Assembly: GCF_014697585.1 (NCBI RefSeq)
Contig: NZ_JACJSB010000014.1
Span: 1 to 64,000, forward strand
Length of the DNA: 64,000 bases
Direction of reading: 5' to 3'
DNA from: Dolichospermum sp. FACHB-1091
GTDB lineage: Bacteria; Cyanobacteriota; Cyanobacteriia; Cyanobacteriales; Nostocaceae
Position 1 is the first letter of the stretch; every line of letters starts with the position of its first letter. The notes under the pieces are model-generated. The model made no database searches and was not told the DNA's origin. It saw only the letters and a list, made by a program, of their open reading frames with translations. The translations under genes were made by a program, and so were the position numbers. Positions 17,384 through 26,800 of this stretch are shown in pieces.

Positions 17384-18151
17384 ATCAAACTCCTAAAGTT
17401 TTACCAGATATTCTTTCAAGATGCACCCTTTCGCATCTTTACGTAAATCTCTGCTTGTACAAATACAAAAATCGTTCCTGGAGAGTATTTACACTCAAAA
17501 CCGCCGTAAATCCCATTGACTCGACTTTTCAATGAATCATTCTAAGGTGTTGTAGCCCGAAGTGGATAGGTGAAACTATTAATTTATATAGATTTCAGGA
17601 TTTTTTGTGTTTTTTACCTGTTTTTTGTAGTTAAAACACCCTATTTTCATAAATAAATACTTAGTGGTGCCAGTCTTTAGTCCTTGGCTCTTGCGAAACA
17701 TCTTCTCCCTCTCCTCCTCTTCGTCCCCTACTCCCTTGGTTTTGCTCAACTCTTCCCAGGTTAACTTTTTCTCCTCTATGAGCATAATTCTGCTGGGAAT
17801 CATCCCAAACCCTTATGTTTACATATTAATATTTTATCAAACTCTTGTGGGGTGGGCATCTTGCCCGCCCTATAACTATTTTATTACCCCAAGTTGCTAT
17901 TTATTTACAGCAGTTTTCATGTATTTGTACCACAGGCTAATTTTTCTATTCCTTTCTTCCTTTGCGTCTTTGCGCCTTTGCGTGAGATATAAAATGTGGT
18001 TCATTTACCCGAAAACTGCTGTAACTTTCGACTGGTCATCATGGCAGATTTTTTGGTGATTTTCAACTTTCACCCTATCTCCTCTTCCTGGAGGTTGTAG
18101 TTAAACCTGCAAAAAATTAATATTGATATAGCTTCATGTAGTTACAACGAG
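17384..18151. other. Gene-free region upstream of hup
   Basis: About 770 bp with short spurious frames only. It should include the hup promoter. It contains a dispersed GC hairpin, GGTGGGCATCTTGCCCGCCC, near 17850-17869, and the repeat TTTGCGTCTTTGCGCCTTTGCG near 17961. I see no family-like protein in any frame. Confidence 0.5.
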
Positions 18152-18181
18152 AAAAAAGGTTTGGCGCTTTCAACCAAACCT
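18152..18181 (-). terminator. Terminator-like hairpin A of the 18.2-18.9 kb array
   Basis: On the minus strand GGTTTGG-loop-CCAAACC is followed by six T (plus strand A run 18152-18157; arms 18158-18164 and 18174-18180). This is a standard intrinsic terminator shape. No protein gene ends here on the minus strand; the nearest minus-strand gene upstream would lie beyond uvrC. Confidence 0.7.
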
Positions 18182-18354
18182 CCATAATTGCTGTGCTTAA
18201 CAACGTACTTAATTAATTTAGTCCTACTTTCCTGATAGATCATCTTCCTATGGGGTGTGTCCAAATTGTCCTAGAAATGATATAGCATTGTCATCACAGA
18301 TATTGACAATACAAAGGGTAAAGTATATAAAATTCTACCACGTAAATTAAACAT

Positions 18355-18416
18355 AAAAAAGGCTTGGGTGTTAGCCAAGCCTCTATATATACCAGGTGTT
18401 TACCATATATAACTAC
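18355..18416 (-). terminator. Terminator-like hairpin B with conserved upstream block
   Basis: Minus-strand GGCTTGG-loop-CCAAGCC followed by six T (plus strand A run 18355-18360). The preceding 35 bases on the minus strand (GTAGTTATATATGGTAAACA, then CCTGGTATATATAGA) closely match the block before hairpin D. This shows the two are copies of one unit, not chance terminators. Confidence 0.75.
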
Positions 18417-18534
18417 TTTAAACCGGATGTTATTGCTATTCATCATTCTTTAAGATGTTTACAAAATCGACAAAATATGATAATTAACGAAACTATAGTG
18501 TTTTTAGCTGTTTCCCTGTTACTTGATCTGAAAT

Positions 18535-18566
18535 AAAAAAAAGACCCTGAAATTATTTTCAGAGTC
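18535..18566 (-). terminator. Terminator-like hairpin C
   Basis: Minus strand GACTCTGAAA-loop-TTTCAGGGTC (one G-U pair) followed by eight T (plus strand A run 18535-18542). It has the same spacing logic as its neighbours in the array, but the stem sequence is different. Confidence 0.7.
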
Positions 18567-18684
18567 CGTATACGTTTTTCAGGCATTAATCAAAGTTAAC
18601 ATTACTCAATTTTCATAAATATTTCTACTACCTAAAGTAGAATTAAAGAAAATATTTGTGCTTTTGGTGAGTAAGAAGTTACAA

Positions 18685-18744
18685 TAAAAAAAGGCTTAGT
18701 GATTTACCAAGCCTACATATATACCAATTGTTTATCATAACTAC
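18685..18744 (-). terminator. Terminator-like hairpin D with conserved upstream block
   Basis: Minus-strand GGCTTGG-loop-CTAAGCC (one mismatch) followed by seven T. The upstream block GTAGTTATGATAAACAATTG followed by GTATATATGTA parallels the block before hairpin B almost base for base. Confidence 0.72.
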
Positions 18745-18886
18745 TGAATGTACATTAATTGATGCTGATAGTCATCTATCTCAAGTCTAAAGTATGTATA
18801 TCAATATTCACGAAATCTGTGATGGGGTGATGAGAAAGAACTAATAATATATAATATTATACTTTTGGGATTTTTTCTCACATAAA

Positions 18887-18914
18887 GAAAAAGGTCTAGC
18901 GTGAAGCTAAACCT
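18887..18914 (-). terminator. Terminator-like hairpin E
   Basis: Minus-strand GGTTTAGC-GTGAA-like loop-GCTAGACC followed by five T (arms 18893-18900 and 18906-18913 on the plus strand, one mismatch). The minus-strand sequence upstream contains ACACTCCATAGAGAGATG, resembling ACACCCCATAGGAAGATG upstream of hairpin A. This links units A and E. Confidence 0.68.
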
Positions 18915-19075
18915 CATAAAAAGCAGTTATTCGACACACCAGGATCAATGTAAATCTATTTCTCTTTTTTTGCATCTCTCTATGGAGTGTATTTACTTGT
19001 CTAGAAGTATGCTATGAACTGAGCCATTTAAAAAAATCTTAATATTTGTTATCTAAAATTACATAAATTAAATTT

Positions 19076-20965
19076 ATGACAATTATGACCATAAATTCGC
19101 AAACACTACCACTAGTTAAAAATCCCGAAAAACTAGAAAATCGTCTAGGGGAAATTCCTCCAGAACCGGGGGTTTATTTAATGAAAGATGGCAGCGATCG
19201 CCTAATATATATAGGTAAATCTCGTAAATTGCGTTCTCGTGTCCGTTCCTATTTCCGCGACTCCAGCAATAAAACGGAACGTATCAACACGATGGTCAAA
19301 TTAGTGACAGAAATTGAATTTATCGTCACTGATAGCGAAGCCGAAGCATTAGCACTAGAAGCGAATTTAATTAAACAACATCAGCCATATTTTAACGTTT
19401 TACTCAAAGATGATAAAAAATATCCCTATCTTTGTATTACCTGGTCAGATGAATATCCGCGTATTTTTATAACTCGTAAACGTCAATTAGCAAAACACAA
19501 AAAAGATAAATACTACGGACCTTATACAGATTCCGGTTTATTACGGGAAATTGTGCATTTATGTAAACGCATTTTCCCCCTGCGACAAAGACCACAACCC
19601 TTGTTTAAAGATCGTCCTTGTTTAAATTATAATATAGGTCGTTGTCCTGGAGTTTGTCAAAAATTAGTTTCTCCAGAAGAATATAGAAAAATTGTCCAAA
19701 AAGTGGCGATGGTTTTTCAAGGAAGAACTCAGGAATTAATTGATATTTTAACAGAACAAATGGAAAGGGCTGCGGAAGAATTGGATTTTGAAAATGCGGC
19801 GAAAATCCGTGATCAAATAGTTGCTTTAAAATCCCTAAATGCAGACCAAAAAGTATCCTTACCTGATGATACAGTATCACGAGATGCAGTGGCCTTAGCC
19901 GCAGATAATCAACACGCCTATATTCAATTATTTCAAATTCGCGCTGGTCAATTAGTTGGTCGGTTGGCCTTTGTTGCTGACTCTCACCCTGAACCTGGAG
20001 AAATTTTACAACGAGTTTTAGAAGAACATTACCAAACAGCGGAAAATATAGAAATTCCTAGCGAAATTTTGGTACAACATGATTTACCAGATAGTGAAAT
20101 TCTGTCCGATATTTTGACAGAACGTAAAGGCAAAAAAGTGACAATTTTAGCCCCTTTGCGACAAACTAAAGCCGAATTAATTGAAATGGTGGAAAAAAAT
20201 GCCCAATATGAATTACAAAGAATGCAAAAATTGGCAAGTAGTAATCTACAAGCGACTCAAGATCTAGCTACGATTCTCGATTTACCAGATTTACCAAAAC
20301 GTATTGAAGGTTATGATATTTCCCATATTCAAGGTACTAATACTGTCGCTTCTCAAGTGGTATTTATTGATGGTTTACCAGCCAAACAACATTACCGACA
20401 TTACAAAATTAAAAACCCTAATATTACAATTGGACATTCAGATGATTTCGCTAGTTTAGCCGAAGTTATTCAGAGAAGATTTCGTAAATATATCGCAAAT
20501 CCCCAATTAACAAGATTAGGTAATTCTGACTGGCCTGATTTAATTATGATTGATGGTGGTAAGGGTCAATTATCTGCTGTTGTGGGTATTCTAACAGAAA
20601 TGAATTTATTAGCAGATTTGCAGGTTATTAGTTTAGCTAAAAAGCAAGAAGAAATCTTTTTACCAAATTCATCTCAACCTTTAAAAACTAATCCAGAACA
20701 ACCAGGAGTACAATTATTAAGAAGATTACGAGACGAAGCCCATAGATTTGCTGTGAGTTTTCATCGTCAACAAAGAAGTGATCAATTAAAACGATCTCGT
20801 TTAGATGAAATTCCAGGTTTAGGACAACATAGACAAAAGTTACTATTAGCTCATTTTCGCTCCGTTGATTATATTCGTCAAGCGACATTTACACAATTAA
20901 CCGAAGTTCCCGGAATTGGTTCCCGGTTAGCGCAAGATATTTATGATTATTTCCATCCTGTTTAA
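19076..20965 (+). CDS. uvrC: Excinuclease ABC subunit C
   Basis: 629 residues. In order: GIY-YIG nuclease (about 25-105; [20 protein letters not shown]), a Cys-rich segment ([16 protein letters not shown]), UVR motif for UvrB binding (about 222-257; [14 protein letters not shown]), the RNase H-like nuclease domain ([13 protein letters not shown] ... MIDGGKGQL) and C-terminal helix-hairpin-helix pairs ([28 protein letters not shown]). It makes both incisions in nucleotide excision repair with UvrA and UvrB. ATG at 19076; an in-frame ATG at 19085 is an equally possible start. Confidence 0.97.
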   Translation: MTIMTINSQTLPLVKNPEKLENRLGEIPPEPGVYLMKDGSDRLIYIGKSRKLRSRVRSYFRDSSNKTERINTMVKLVTEIEFIVTDSEAEALALEANLIKQHQPYFNVLLKDDKKYPYLCITWSDEYPRIFITRKRQLAKHKKDKYYGPYTDSGLLREIVHLCKRIFPLRQRPQPLFKDRPCLNYNIGRCPGVCQKLVSPEEYRKIVQKVAMVFQGRTQELIDILTEQMERAAEELDFENAAKIRDQIVALKSLNADQKVSLPDDTVSRDAVALAADNQHAYIQLFQIRAGQLVGRLAFVADSHPEPGEILQRVLEEHYQTAENIEIPSEILVQHDLPDSEILSDILTERKGKKVTILAPLRQTKAELIEMVEKNAQYELQRMQKLASSNLQATQDLATILDLPDLPKRIEGYDISHIQGTNTVASQVVFIDGLPAKQHYRHYKIKNPNITIGHSDDFASLAEVIQRRFRKYIANPQLTRLGNSDWPDLIMIDGGKGQLSAVVGILTEMNLLADLQVISLAKKQEEIFLPNSSQPLKTNPEQPGVQLLRRLRDEAHRFAVSFHRQQRSDQLKRSRLDEIPGLGQHRQKLLLAHFRSVDYIRQATFTQLTEVPGIGSRLAQDIYDYFHPV

Positions 20966-21081
20966 ATATCTTTTTTAGGAAATACAAACTAGAGAATCAG
21001 GAGAACTTACAAGTGAATTGTCTTGGATGATAGTTAGTTTTGTATTATTGGTTAACTTTGTAAATACTATGGTTTTAAGAG

Positions 21082-22293
21082 ATGAAAATTAGCCTGTGTA
21101 TGATTGTCAAAAACGAAGAAACTACTCTACCAAGGTGTTTAGGAAGTGTAAAAGGTTTTGTTGATGAAATTGTGGTTCTGGATACGGGTTCAACTGATAA
21201 AACTCCTCAAATTGCTGAACAATTTGGAGCTAAGGTTTATTATTTTACTTGGAATAATAATTTTAGTTCGGCTCGAAATCAGGCTTTAAAATATGTGACC
21301 GGTGATTGGATTTTGGTTTTAGATGCTGATGAAACTTTAACCTCAGAAATTATTCCTTTACTGAAATTAGTTATGGTTAAGGAAGAATATCTTGTTATTA
21401 ATTTGGTGCGTCAAGAAGTCGGTTCTACACAATCACCTTATTCTCTGGTTTCTCGACTATTTCGTAATCATCCAAATATATATTTTGATCGTCCTTATCA
21501 TGCTTTAATTGATGATAGTGTGACGACAATTTTAACTCAAGAACCATCTTGGGAAGTTGGTTATTTACCAGGGGTAGCAATTCTCCATACTGGTTATCAA
21601 AAATCTGTGATTAATGCAGTGGATAAATATGCTAAGGCCTCCGCCGCAATGGAGGAATTTTTTGCAAATCATCCCCATGATGCTTATGTTTGTAGTAAAT
21701 TGGGGGCTTTGTATGTGCATAATCACAAAATTAATCAAGGTATGGATTTATTAAATCGAGGGTTAAATCAATTAATTGCTAATCAAGTTAATGAAGATAT
21801 AAATTATGATATTTTGTATGAATTACATTATCATTTGGGAATTGGTTATACACATTTACAAGATTTATCCTCAGCTATTCATCATTATCAAGCTGCGGTA
21901 AAATTACCTATTTATCCACTTCTAAAATTAGGAGGATATAATAATTTGGGAAATTTATTAAAAAATCTGGGAGATTTACCAGCAGCAAAAATTGCCTATG
22001 AAACAGCTATCAAAATTGATCCTAATTTCGTAATTGGTTATTATAATTTGGGGATGGTATGTAAAGCTATGGGATTATTTTCCCTGGCTATTGATTGCTA
22101 TAATCATGCTATTAATCTCAATCCTGATTATGCGGAAGCTTATCAAAATTTGGGGGTTGTGTTGTTGAAAATTGGTCATGTTCCCGCTAGTTTAGAAGCT
22201 TTTGAATATGCTATTTCTCTCCATGAATTGCATAACCCTGATGAAGCACAACGACTTCATCAGGGTTTACAGGAAATGGGTTTGTTCTCATAG
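21082..22293 (+). CDS. Glycosyltransferase family 2 with C-terminal TPR repeats
   Basis: 403 residues. The N-terminal GT2 domain (about 1-200) starts ISLCMIVKNEETTLPRCLGS, has a metal-binding block VLDADETLTS and the SunS/WaaE-type pattern 'VKNEE..L...L'. The C-terminal half has TPR units, clearest at YNNLGNLLKNLGDLPAAKIA, YYNLGMVCKAMGLFSLAIDC and YQNLGVVLLKIGHVPASLEA. It probably glycosylates a protein or cell-surface acceptor held by the TPRs; the substrate is unknown. Convergent with the SDR gene at the end of the HGL cluster, so it is not part of that operon. Confidence 0.82.
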   Translation: MKISLCMIVKNEETTLPRCLGSVKGFVDEIVVLDTGSTDKTPQIAEQFGAKVYYFTWNNNFSSARNQALKYVTGDWILVLDADETLTSEIIPLLKLVMVKEEYLVINLVRQEVGSTQSPYSLVSRLFRNHPNIYFDRPYHALIDDSVTTILTQEPSWEVGYLPGVAILHTGYQKSVINAVDKYAKASAAMEEFFANHPHDAYVCSKLGALYVHNHKINQGMDLLNRGLNQLIANQVNEDINYDILYELHYHLGIGYTHLQDLSSAIHHYQAAVKLPIYPLLKLGGYNNLGNLLKNLGDLPAAKIAYETAIKIDPNFVIGYYNLGMVCKAMGLFSLAIDCYNHAINLNPDYAEAYQNLGVVLLKIGHVPASLEAFEYAISLHELHNPDEAQRLHQGLQEMGLFS

Positions 22294-22359
22294 CAGAAGT
22301 CTCGTCGCCCCTTTAGATACAGCACTTCCCGATGTTATGAGGTACAAGAACCCCACCCC

Positions 22360-22405
22360 CAACCCCCTCCAATATCAAAAGTTTATCCTTTTCTTCCCCC
22401 CGCAG
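22360..22405. repeat. Dispersed repeat, inverted copy at about 50491-50536
   Basis: CAACCCCCTCCAATATCAAA followed by AGTTTATCCTTTTCTTCCCC is found here and, in reverse complement and nearly exact, near 50491-50536. A GC hairpin (CCCCCCGCAGCGGGGGG) follows. It is a noncoding repeat of unknown origin. Confidence 0.75.
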
Positions 22406-22542
22406 CGGGGGGATTGAGGGGGTGCGAGGAGGGGGCAAATGAAGTATCTCATTCAAGTGCATACCGCTATATGTACCGTTATTATCAGGTCTATTACCAA
22501 GATTCCTGTTCCCTGTCCATAACGACAATTTTTAACCCCAAC

Positions 22543-23334
22543 CTACCTATCTTCCTGCATACTTCTGACAATTTTTGTTACCATTTTCCTGGGGATAAAG
22601 CGAATACATTTCGCCATTAATTTATTAACAAAACCAGGAATAATAATTGTTTTTCCCTGAATTAAACCATCATAACCAATTTGGGCGACAGTTTCCGCAT
22701 CCATCATTTTTTTGCGTTTTAGTAGTTTAGAATCTGCCATTCCGGTTCTTTCATGAAATGCAGATGCAGTTGAACCTGGACAAAGAACAGTTACAGTTAT
22801 ACCTGTACCTTCTAACTCATTAGCAATAGCTTCTGAAAAAGATAAAATATAAGCTTTTGTCGCAAAATAAACCGCCATTAATGGACCTGGTTGAAATGCA
22901 GCCGCAGAAGCAACATTAAGAATTTTACCATGACGTTGTTTAACCATTTCTCTAAGAAATAATTTGGTTAAATGGGTAAGACAAACCAAATTTACCTGCA
23001 ACATTTCTAGTTCAGTATTGAGATTGGTTTCATAAAATAATCCATGATTACCAAAACCTGCATTATTGACTAATATATCAACTTTAATACCAACTTGTTG
23101 TAATTCTGTAAAAATTTCTTCGGGAGATGTGGATATAGATAAATCTTTGGTAATGGGTTTAACAAAAATCCCAAACTCTTCTGCAAATTCAACAGCTATT
23201 ATTTTAAGTCTTTCTCCCATCCTATCTACCAAGACAAGATTGTAATTTTCATGAGCAAAAATTCGGGCTAACTGATAGCCAATACCACTAGCTGAACCAG
23301 TAATTAAAACAGTTTCCCGACATTTTATGTTCAT
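22543..23334 (-). CDS. Short-chain dehydrogenase/reductase in the hetN position, without the RGSGR motif
   Basis: 263 residues from ATG 23334 (the frame is open to a TTG at 23385, but that extension runs across a palindrome and looks noncoding). Classical SDR: cofactor loop LITGSASGIGYQLA, VNNAG, catalytic Ser in LNVASAAAF, Tyr-Lys in YFATK, and VLCPGST. It is last in the HGL operon, 56 bp after hglB, where Anabaena PCC 7120 has hetN. HetN there carries RGSGR, a signal against heterocyst formation; here the matching segment reads VKQRHGKILNVAS. It may therefore be a ketoreductase for glycolipid synthesis only, or an unrelated DltE-type SDR. hetI is not next to it. Confidence 0.75.
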   Translation of the reverse strand: MNIKCRETVLITGSASGIGYQLARIFAHENYNLVLVDRMGERLKIIAVEFAEEFGIFVKPITKDLSISTSPEEIFTELQQVGIKVDILVNNAGFGNHGLFYETNLNTELEMLQVNLVCLTHLTKLFLREMVKQRHGKILNVASAAAFQPGPLMAVYFATKAYILSFSEAIANELEGTGITVTVLCPGSTASAFHERTGMADSKLLKRKKMMDAETVAQIGYDGLIQGKTIIIPGFVNKLMAKCIRFIPRKMVTKIVRSMQEDR

Positions 23335-23364
23335 TTTTAAAAAGTGAATTACATTAATAAAATA

Positions 23365-23383
23365 GGCACAGTTCAACTGTGCC
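23365..23383. promoter_or_regulatory. Perfect palindrome between hglB and the SDR gene
   Basis: GGCACAGTT-C-AACTGTGCC, 9-bp arms around one base, 7 bp after the hglB stop codon. On DNA it is a candidate operator; in RNA the inner bases would open to a small loop. A moderately T-rich stretch follows on the minus strand, so partial termination before the SDR gene is possible. Confidence 0.55.
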
Positions 23384-23390
23384 AAGGGAA

Positions 23391-24905
23391 TTAGACAAGA
23401 CTTAAAAAGCCAGTTTGCACTAGGTAAGATGTGTAAGTCATCAACAATTGAGAATCAATAGGAGGACAAACAATAGAACTGCCTTTTAATGCTTCTAGAG
23501 TTTTTTTACAACTAATAATTGGTCTTCTAGCTTGTAAATACAAATCGGGAATAGTGATTTGTTCATCTGACCAACGTTCTAACAAAAATGGCCGCAAAGT
23601 ATATAAAGGATTGTCTGGAGATGTGACATTATTAATTAATTCTGCTTGCCATTCTTGGTATGGAATCATCTTTAATGAAAACCCAAAAGAACGCACCCAA
23701 TCAACCAAAGATTTTAAAGAAGCGGGTTGAGGATGTTGTAAATGGAAAGCTTTACCTACAGATGTTTCTTGTCGAGAAAGATAAACAACAGATTTGCTGA
23801 CATAATCAACAGGAGACATATCTAACATATAATCTACATCGGGGAAAGAACCCATTTGCAGACAACCTTTAATCATTAAATTGATGAAATCATGGGTATT
23901 ACAAATTCCGGTTTTGCTATCCCCAGAAATTAAAGGAGGTCTGTGAATAGTAATAGGTAATCCTCGACTACCAGCAATTTTTACTAACTTTTCTGCCACC
24001 CATTTAGTTTGGGAATAACCGAGAAAAATACCTTCCCAATCATCAAAATTATCTTCTTCTTTAACTATCTTACCAGCATAAGCACTAGACTCAAAAACAG
24101 CAACACTAGAAACATAATGAAATGGTTTAACTTTGGTTTGACAAGCTAAACGCAAAACTTCCTGTGTACCTAAAACATTCGCTGTTTTTAGTGCTGAGTA
24201 AGGATAAACATAATTCAGTAAAGCTGCACTATGATAAATAGTATCAATATTAGCAGCTAGATGTTGAAATTGTTCTGGGTTAATACCCAAATGTGGCTGT
24301 GATAAATCACCAATAATGGGGATAATGCGGTGAGTATATTTATCCTGCCAAATTCCATATTGTTGCAAATTATTTTCTAATTTGCTTTTCCCCTCTTCCA
24401 CATTACTAGCACGCACTAAACAATAAAGAATTGCTTCACTAACTTCTAGTAATTCCTTGATAAGGAAAGCACCTAAATAACCTGTTCCTCCGGTTAAAAA
24501 GATATTTTTGGGGTGAGAAACAAAAACCGTATTACCTACGGGTTGAATGCTGGGGTCTAGGACAGCTTCCGCAGCTAAATCTAGGAAAGGGGGAGCAAAA
24601 TTAACAGCAGAATTTGTACCTGAATCTGGATCTTTTCCTGAAGAATCATCACTTGATTCCTCTGACAACCGCTGAGAAAGGGCGGCAATGTTGGGATAAT
24701 GCCAAAGTAAAATAGGAGAGGGTTTAAAACCTAGTAATTCTTCTAATTTACTAATAATAATCATGGCTTGAGCAGAATCTAAACCATAATTTTCTAAGTT
24801 TTCGTGAACATCAATTTCTGCGGTTGTAACTCCAATAACTTCCGCAAGATGAGAAACTAGAAATGCTTGAATACTTTCAGCAGTATAAGACTGTTTTAAA
24901 TTCAT
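23391..24905 (-). CDS. hglB: HGL ACP-thioester reductase (HglB/HetM)
   Basis: 504 residues. Residues about 10-85 are an acyl carrier domain with the phosphopantetheine serine in [11 protein letters not shown]. The rest is an NAD(P)H-dependent thioester reductase domain of the Lys2/CarR type: [17 protein letters not shown] cofactor loop, VSSVAVFE, and [10 protein letters not shown] with the catalytic Tyr-Lys. It takes the finished acyl chain from the synthase and releases it by reduction, giving the fatty alcohol/aldehyde end of heterocyst glycolipid aglycones. Starts 2 bp after the PfaD-like gene, so the two are co-transcribed. ATG start. Confidence 0.9.
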   Translation of the reverse strand: MNLKQSYTAESIQAFLVSHLAEVIGVTTAEIDVHENLENYGLDSAQAMIIISKLEELLGFKPSPILLWHYPNIAALSQRLSEESSDDSSGKDPDSGTNSAVNFAPPFLDLAAEAVLDPSIQPVGNTVFVSHPKNIFLTGGTGYLGAFLIKELLEVSEAILYCLVRASNVEEGKSKLENNLQQYGIWQDKYTHRIIPIIGDLSQPHLGINPEQFQHLAANIDTIYHSAALLNYVYPYSALKTANVLGTQEVLRLACQTKVKPFHYVSSVAVFESSAYAGKIVKEEDNFDDWEGIFLGYSQTKWVAEKLVKIAGSRGLPITIHRPPLISGDSKTGICNTHDFINLMIKGCLQMGSFPDVDYMLDMSPVDYVSKSVVYLSRQETSVGKAFHLQHPQPASLKSLVDWVRSFGFSLKMIPYQEWQAELINNVTSPDNPLYTLRPFLLERWSDEQITIPDLYLQARRPIISCKKTLEALKGSSIVCPPIDSQLLMTYTSYLVQTGFLSLV

Positions 24906-24907
24906 TT

Positions 24908-26578
24908 TTACTTCTCCAATGTAGAGGAAATTGGTTGATATTGACTGTAATAAGGAGGCATTTGCAAACCCTGAATTTTTAAACTGTGGGTACGATATAA
25001 AAATCCAGTTCCCTTCATAATTTGGTTAGCAACATCAACAACATGACGTTGATTAGGTTCTGATAAATATGAACCACGCACCCAGTCATTAAAGCCACCC
25101 ATAGCTGGTCCGCACCAAATTTGATAATCAACTTCTCGACCTTTTTCCCCAGTGCTAGACCAGCGGGAAGATAACCCTAAATACCATCTAAAAATTAAGG
25201 CCATTTTCAGTTTAGGATTATTAACAGCTTTACCCAATTTTTCAGGATTTTTTTGGGATAAATAAGCGGCTGTACCTTCCCAAACTTCGGCGATACTTTT
25301 CCGAAAAATTTGTTTTTCTAACTTTTCTTTTTCGGCTTTGGGAATATGTTCAATAGAGTCATAATTGCGGTATAATTCATAAAGTTTTTGCGCTCGCATG
25401 GGGAACATTGTCCCCCGTTTGAGAACTTGTAATTTCACTCCCATTTCAAACATATCGGCTGCGGGAGCCATGATCATATCTGCCATTTCTGCTTGTGCTA
25501 ATAACTTTTTAGTATGTTCACAAGCACCAGATTCAACACAAGATTGATTAATTGAACCAGTCACTATATAAGCCGCACCCATTATAAAACCAGCTAATGC
25601 TGATTCTGGTGTGCCAATGCCTCCAGCGACTCCAATTCTAATAGGAACTGAGTAATTATATTGCGCTTGAATTTCATCTCTGAGAGCAATAATTGAAGGT
25701 AATAAACATACTAAAGGACGATTATCAGTGTGACCTCCAGAATCAGCTTCAACGGTAATATCATCAGCCATTGGTACTTGGCTGGCCAAATTTGCCTGTA
25801 GTTCGGTAATTAATCCTTGCTGAAGTAATTCTTTGATAATTCTCGCGGGTGCTGGTTGCAAAAATTTAGTTGCAACTTCTCGACGGGAAATTTTAGCAAT
25901 GACCTTATTTCTGATATCAATTTGATTGGCTGCATTCAATCTTAACCCAGCAACTCGATAATAAACAATATTAGGAGTTAAGTCTAAAAATGCAGATGCT
26001 TCTACCGTTCTGACACCATATTTTAGATATAAATCTACAGCGCGACGTTCAATAGCTGGTTCATTGGGACTGTGAATTAAATTGAAAGCATAAGGTCCAT
26101 TTGGTAAGGCTTGTTGAATAGAATTAATGGCAGATTCTAAACGTTCTGGAAGTAAGCCACCGGCACCAAAAGAGCTTAAAATCTTTTCTTTTCCTAATGC
26201 AATTACCATCTTTTCAGAAGCAATACCACCAGCCATTGCTCCTGTCATATAGGCATATTTTACACCATAAGCAGTAAGAAAACTAGAATCACCAAGTTGT
26301 TGTAAACGTAGAGGTGGCAGTGAGATTAAAAGTTCAGGTTGTCCAGATGAACCATTATCATTAGGTGCTAAATAACCATCATTAGTAACACCAATTCTCC
26401 CTGCTATTTTGATAATATGACAAGGTTGATCTAATGTTAATAGTTTATCTTTGATGGCATTTTTTTCAAAGCTAATACAATCTAATGAACCTTTCCAAAT
26501 TTGGTTTTGATGATGATTCCAGCCGAAAAAACCAAGTCCATTATCATGTTGATTTCGTACCGTCTCGATTGTTTTCAC
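24908..26578 (-). CDS. hglA: PfaD-like FMN enoyl reductase of HGL synthase
   Basis: 556 residues, GTG start at 26578 (the next ATG is far inside). It belongs to the PfaD/2-nitropropane dioxygenase-related enoyl reductases used by polyunsaturated fatty acid-type synthases. The TIM-barrel FMN site is seen at [36 protein letters not shown] and [18 protein letters not shown]. In HGL synthesis it would saturate the chain after dehydration, acting in trans on the HglE carrier domains. The symbol follows the published order hglEDCAB and is moderately sure. Two bp before hglB. Confidence 0.82.
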   Translation of the reverse strand: MKTIETVRNQHDNGLGFFGWNHHQNQIWKGSLDCISFEKNAIKDKLLTLDQPCHIIKIAGRIGVTNDGYLAPNDNGSSGQPELLISLPPLRLQQLGDSSFLTAYGVKYAYMTGAMAGGIASEKMVIALGKEKILSSFGAGGLLPERLESAINSIQQALPNGPYAFNLIHSPNEPAIERRAVDLYLKYGVRTVEASAFLDLTPNIVYYRVAGLRLNAANQIDIRNKVIAKISRREVATKFLQPAPARIIKELLQQGLITELQANLASQVPMADDITVEADSGGHTDNRPLVCLLPSIIALRDEIQAQYNYSVPIRIGVAGGIGTPESALAGFIMGAAYIVTGSINQSCVESGACEHTKKLLAQAEMADMIMAPAADMFEMGVKLQVLKRGTMFPMRAQKLYELYRNYDSIEHIPKAEKEKLEKQIFRKSIAEVWEGTAAYLSQKNPEKLGKAVNNPKLKMALIFRWYLGLSSRWSSTGEKGREVDYQIWCGPAMGGFNDWVRGSYLSEPNQRHVVDVANQIMKGTGFLYRTHSLKIQGLQMPPYYSQYQPISSTLEK

Positions 26579-26800
26579 GGTAGTTGTTCCTCAATGTATA
26601 AGCAAAGGATTTGAAATGAAGAATTTAGTTCACCCAGAGACGCAGAGGCACAGAGAAAGAGCATTAATCTTTTTACCTCTAGGTGTAATTTTCAGGCTAT
26701 TTCTGAATACAGTTCAGTTAAGCATTTTTTTATTCCCTCTGTGTCCTCTGTGCCTCTCTGGTTTGTTAAAAAAAGAGCTTTACACTTAACACTAAGTGGA
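26579..26800. other. 222-bp gap with an imperfect inverted dispersed repeat
   Basis: CACCCAGAGACGCAGAGGCA (about 26631-26650) and CTCTGTGTCCTCTGTGCCTC (about 26737-26756) are arms of an imperfect inverted repeat of the common cyanobacterial 'GAGGCACAGAG' type. A relative lies at about 31697-31717. No gene. It separates the PfaD-like gene from the CLF-AT gene inside the operon. Confidence 0.6.

Larger units (their letters stand above)
18152..18990 (-). ncRNA. Candidate tandem small-RNA array (five units)
   Basis: Five minus-strand terminator-like hairpins, spaced roughly 150-210 bp apart, fill a gene-free region between hup and uvrC. Units B and D share about 60 nearly identical bases. Units A and E share an upstream block. 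The simplest reading is a diverged tandem array of short transcripts, each with its own terminator. I cannot mark exact transcript starts; TATAAT occurs on the minus strand near 18860, upstream of unit D. Tandem sRNA arrays are known in heterocystous cyanobacteria (NsiR1, upstream of hetF), but I cannot identify these as NsiR1. Confidence 0.5.

Noticed and set aside
17664-18059. Plus-strand 131-codon open frame upstream of the array
   Set aside because: Low-complexity Phe/Leu/Ser-rich translation spanning a dispersed GC hairpin and a TTTGCG repeat; no family pattern.
18152-18914. The hairpins as plus-strand terminators or attenuators of uvrC
   Set aside because: The T runs are on the minus strand; on the plus strand the stems are preceded by A runs and not followed by T runs.
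21082-22293. GT2-TPR gene as part of HGL synthesis
   Set aside because: It is convergent to the HGL operon, outside the conserved gene set, and its TPR domain suggests a protein acceptor.
23335-23385. TTG start of the SDR gene giving 17 extra residues
   Set aside because: The extension crosses a perfect palindrome and has no SDR-family sequence; the ATG at 23334 places the cofactor loop at the usual distance from the N-terminus.
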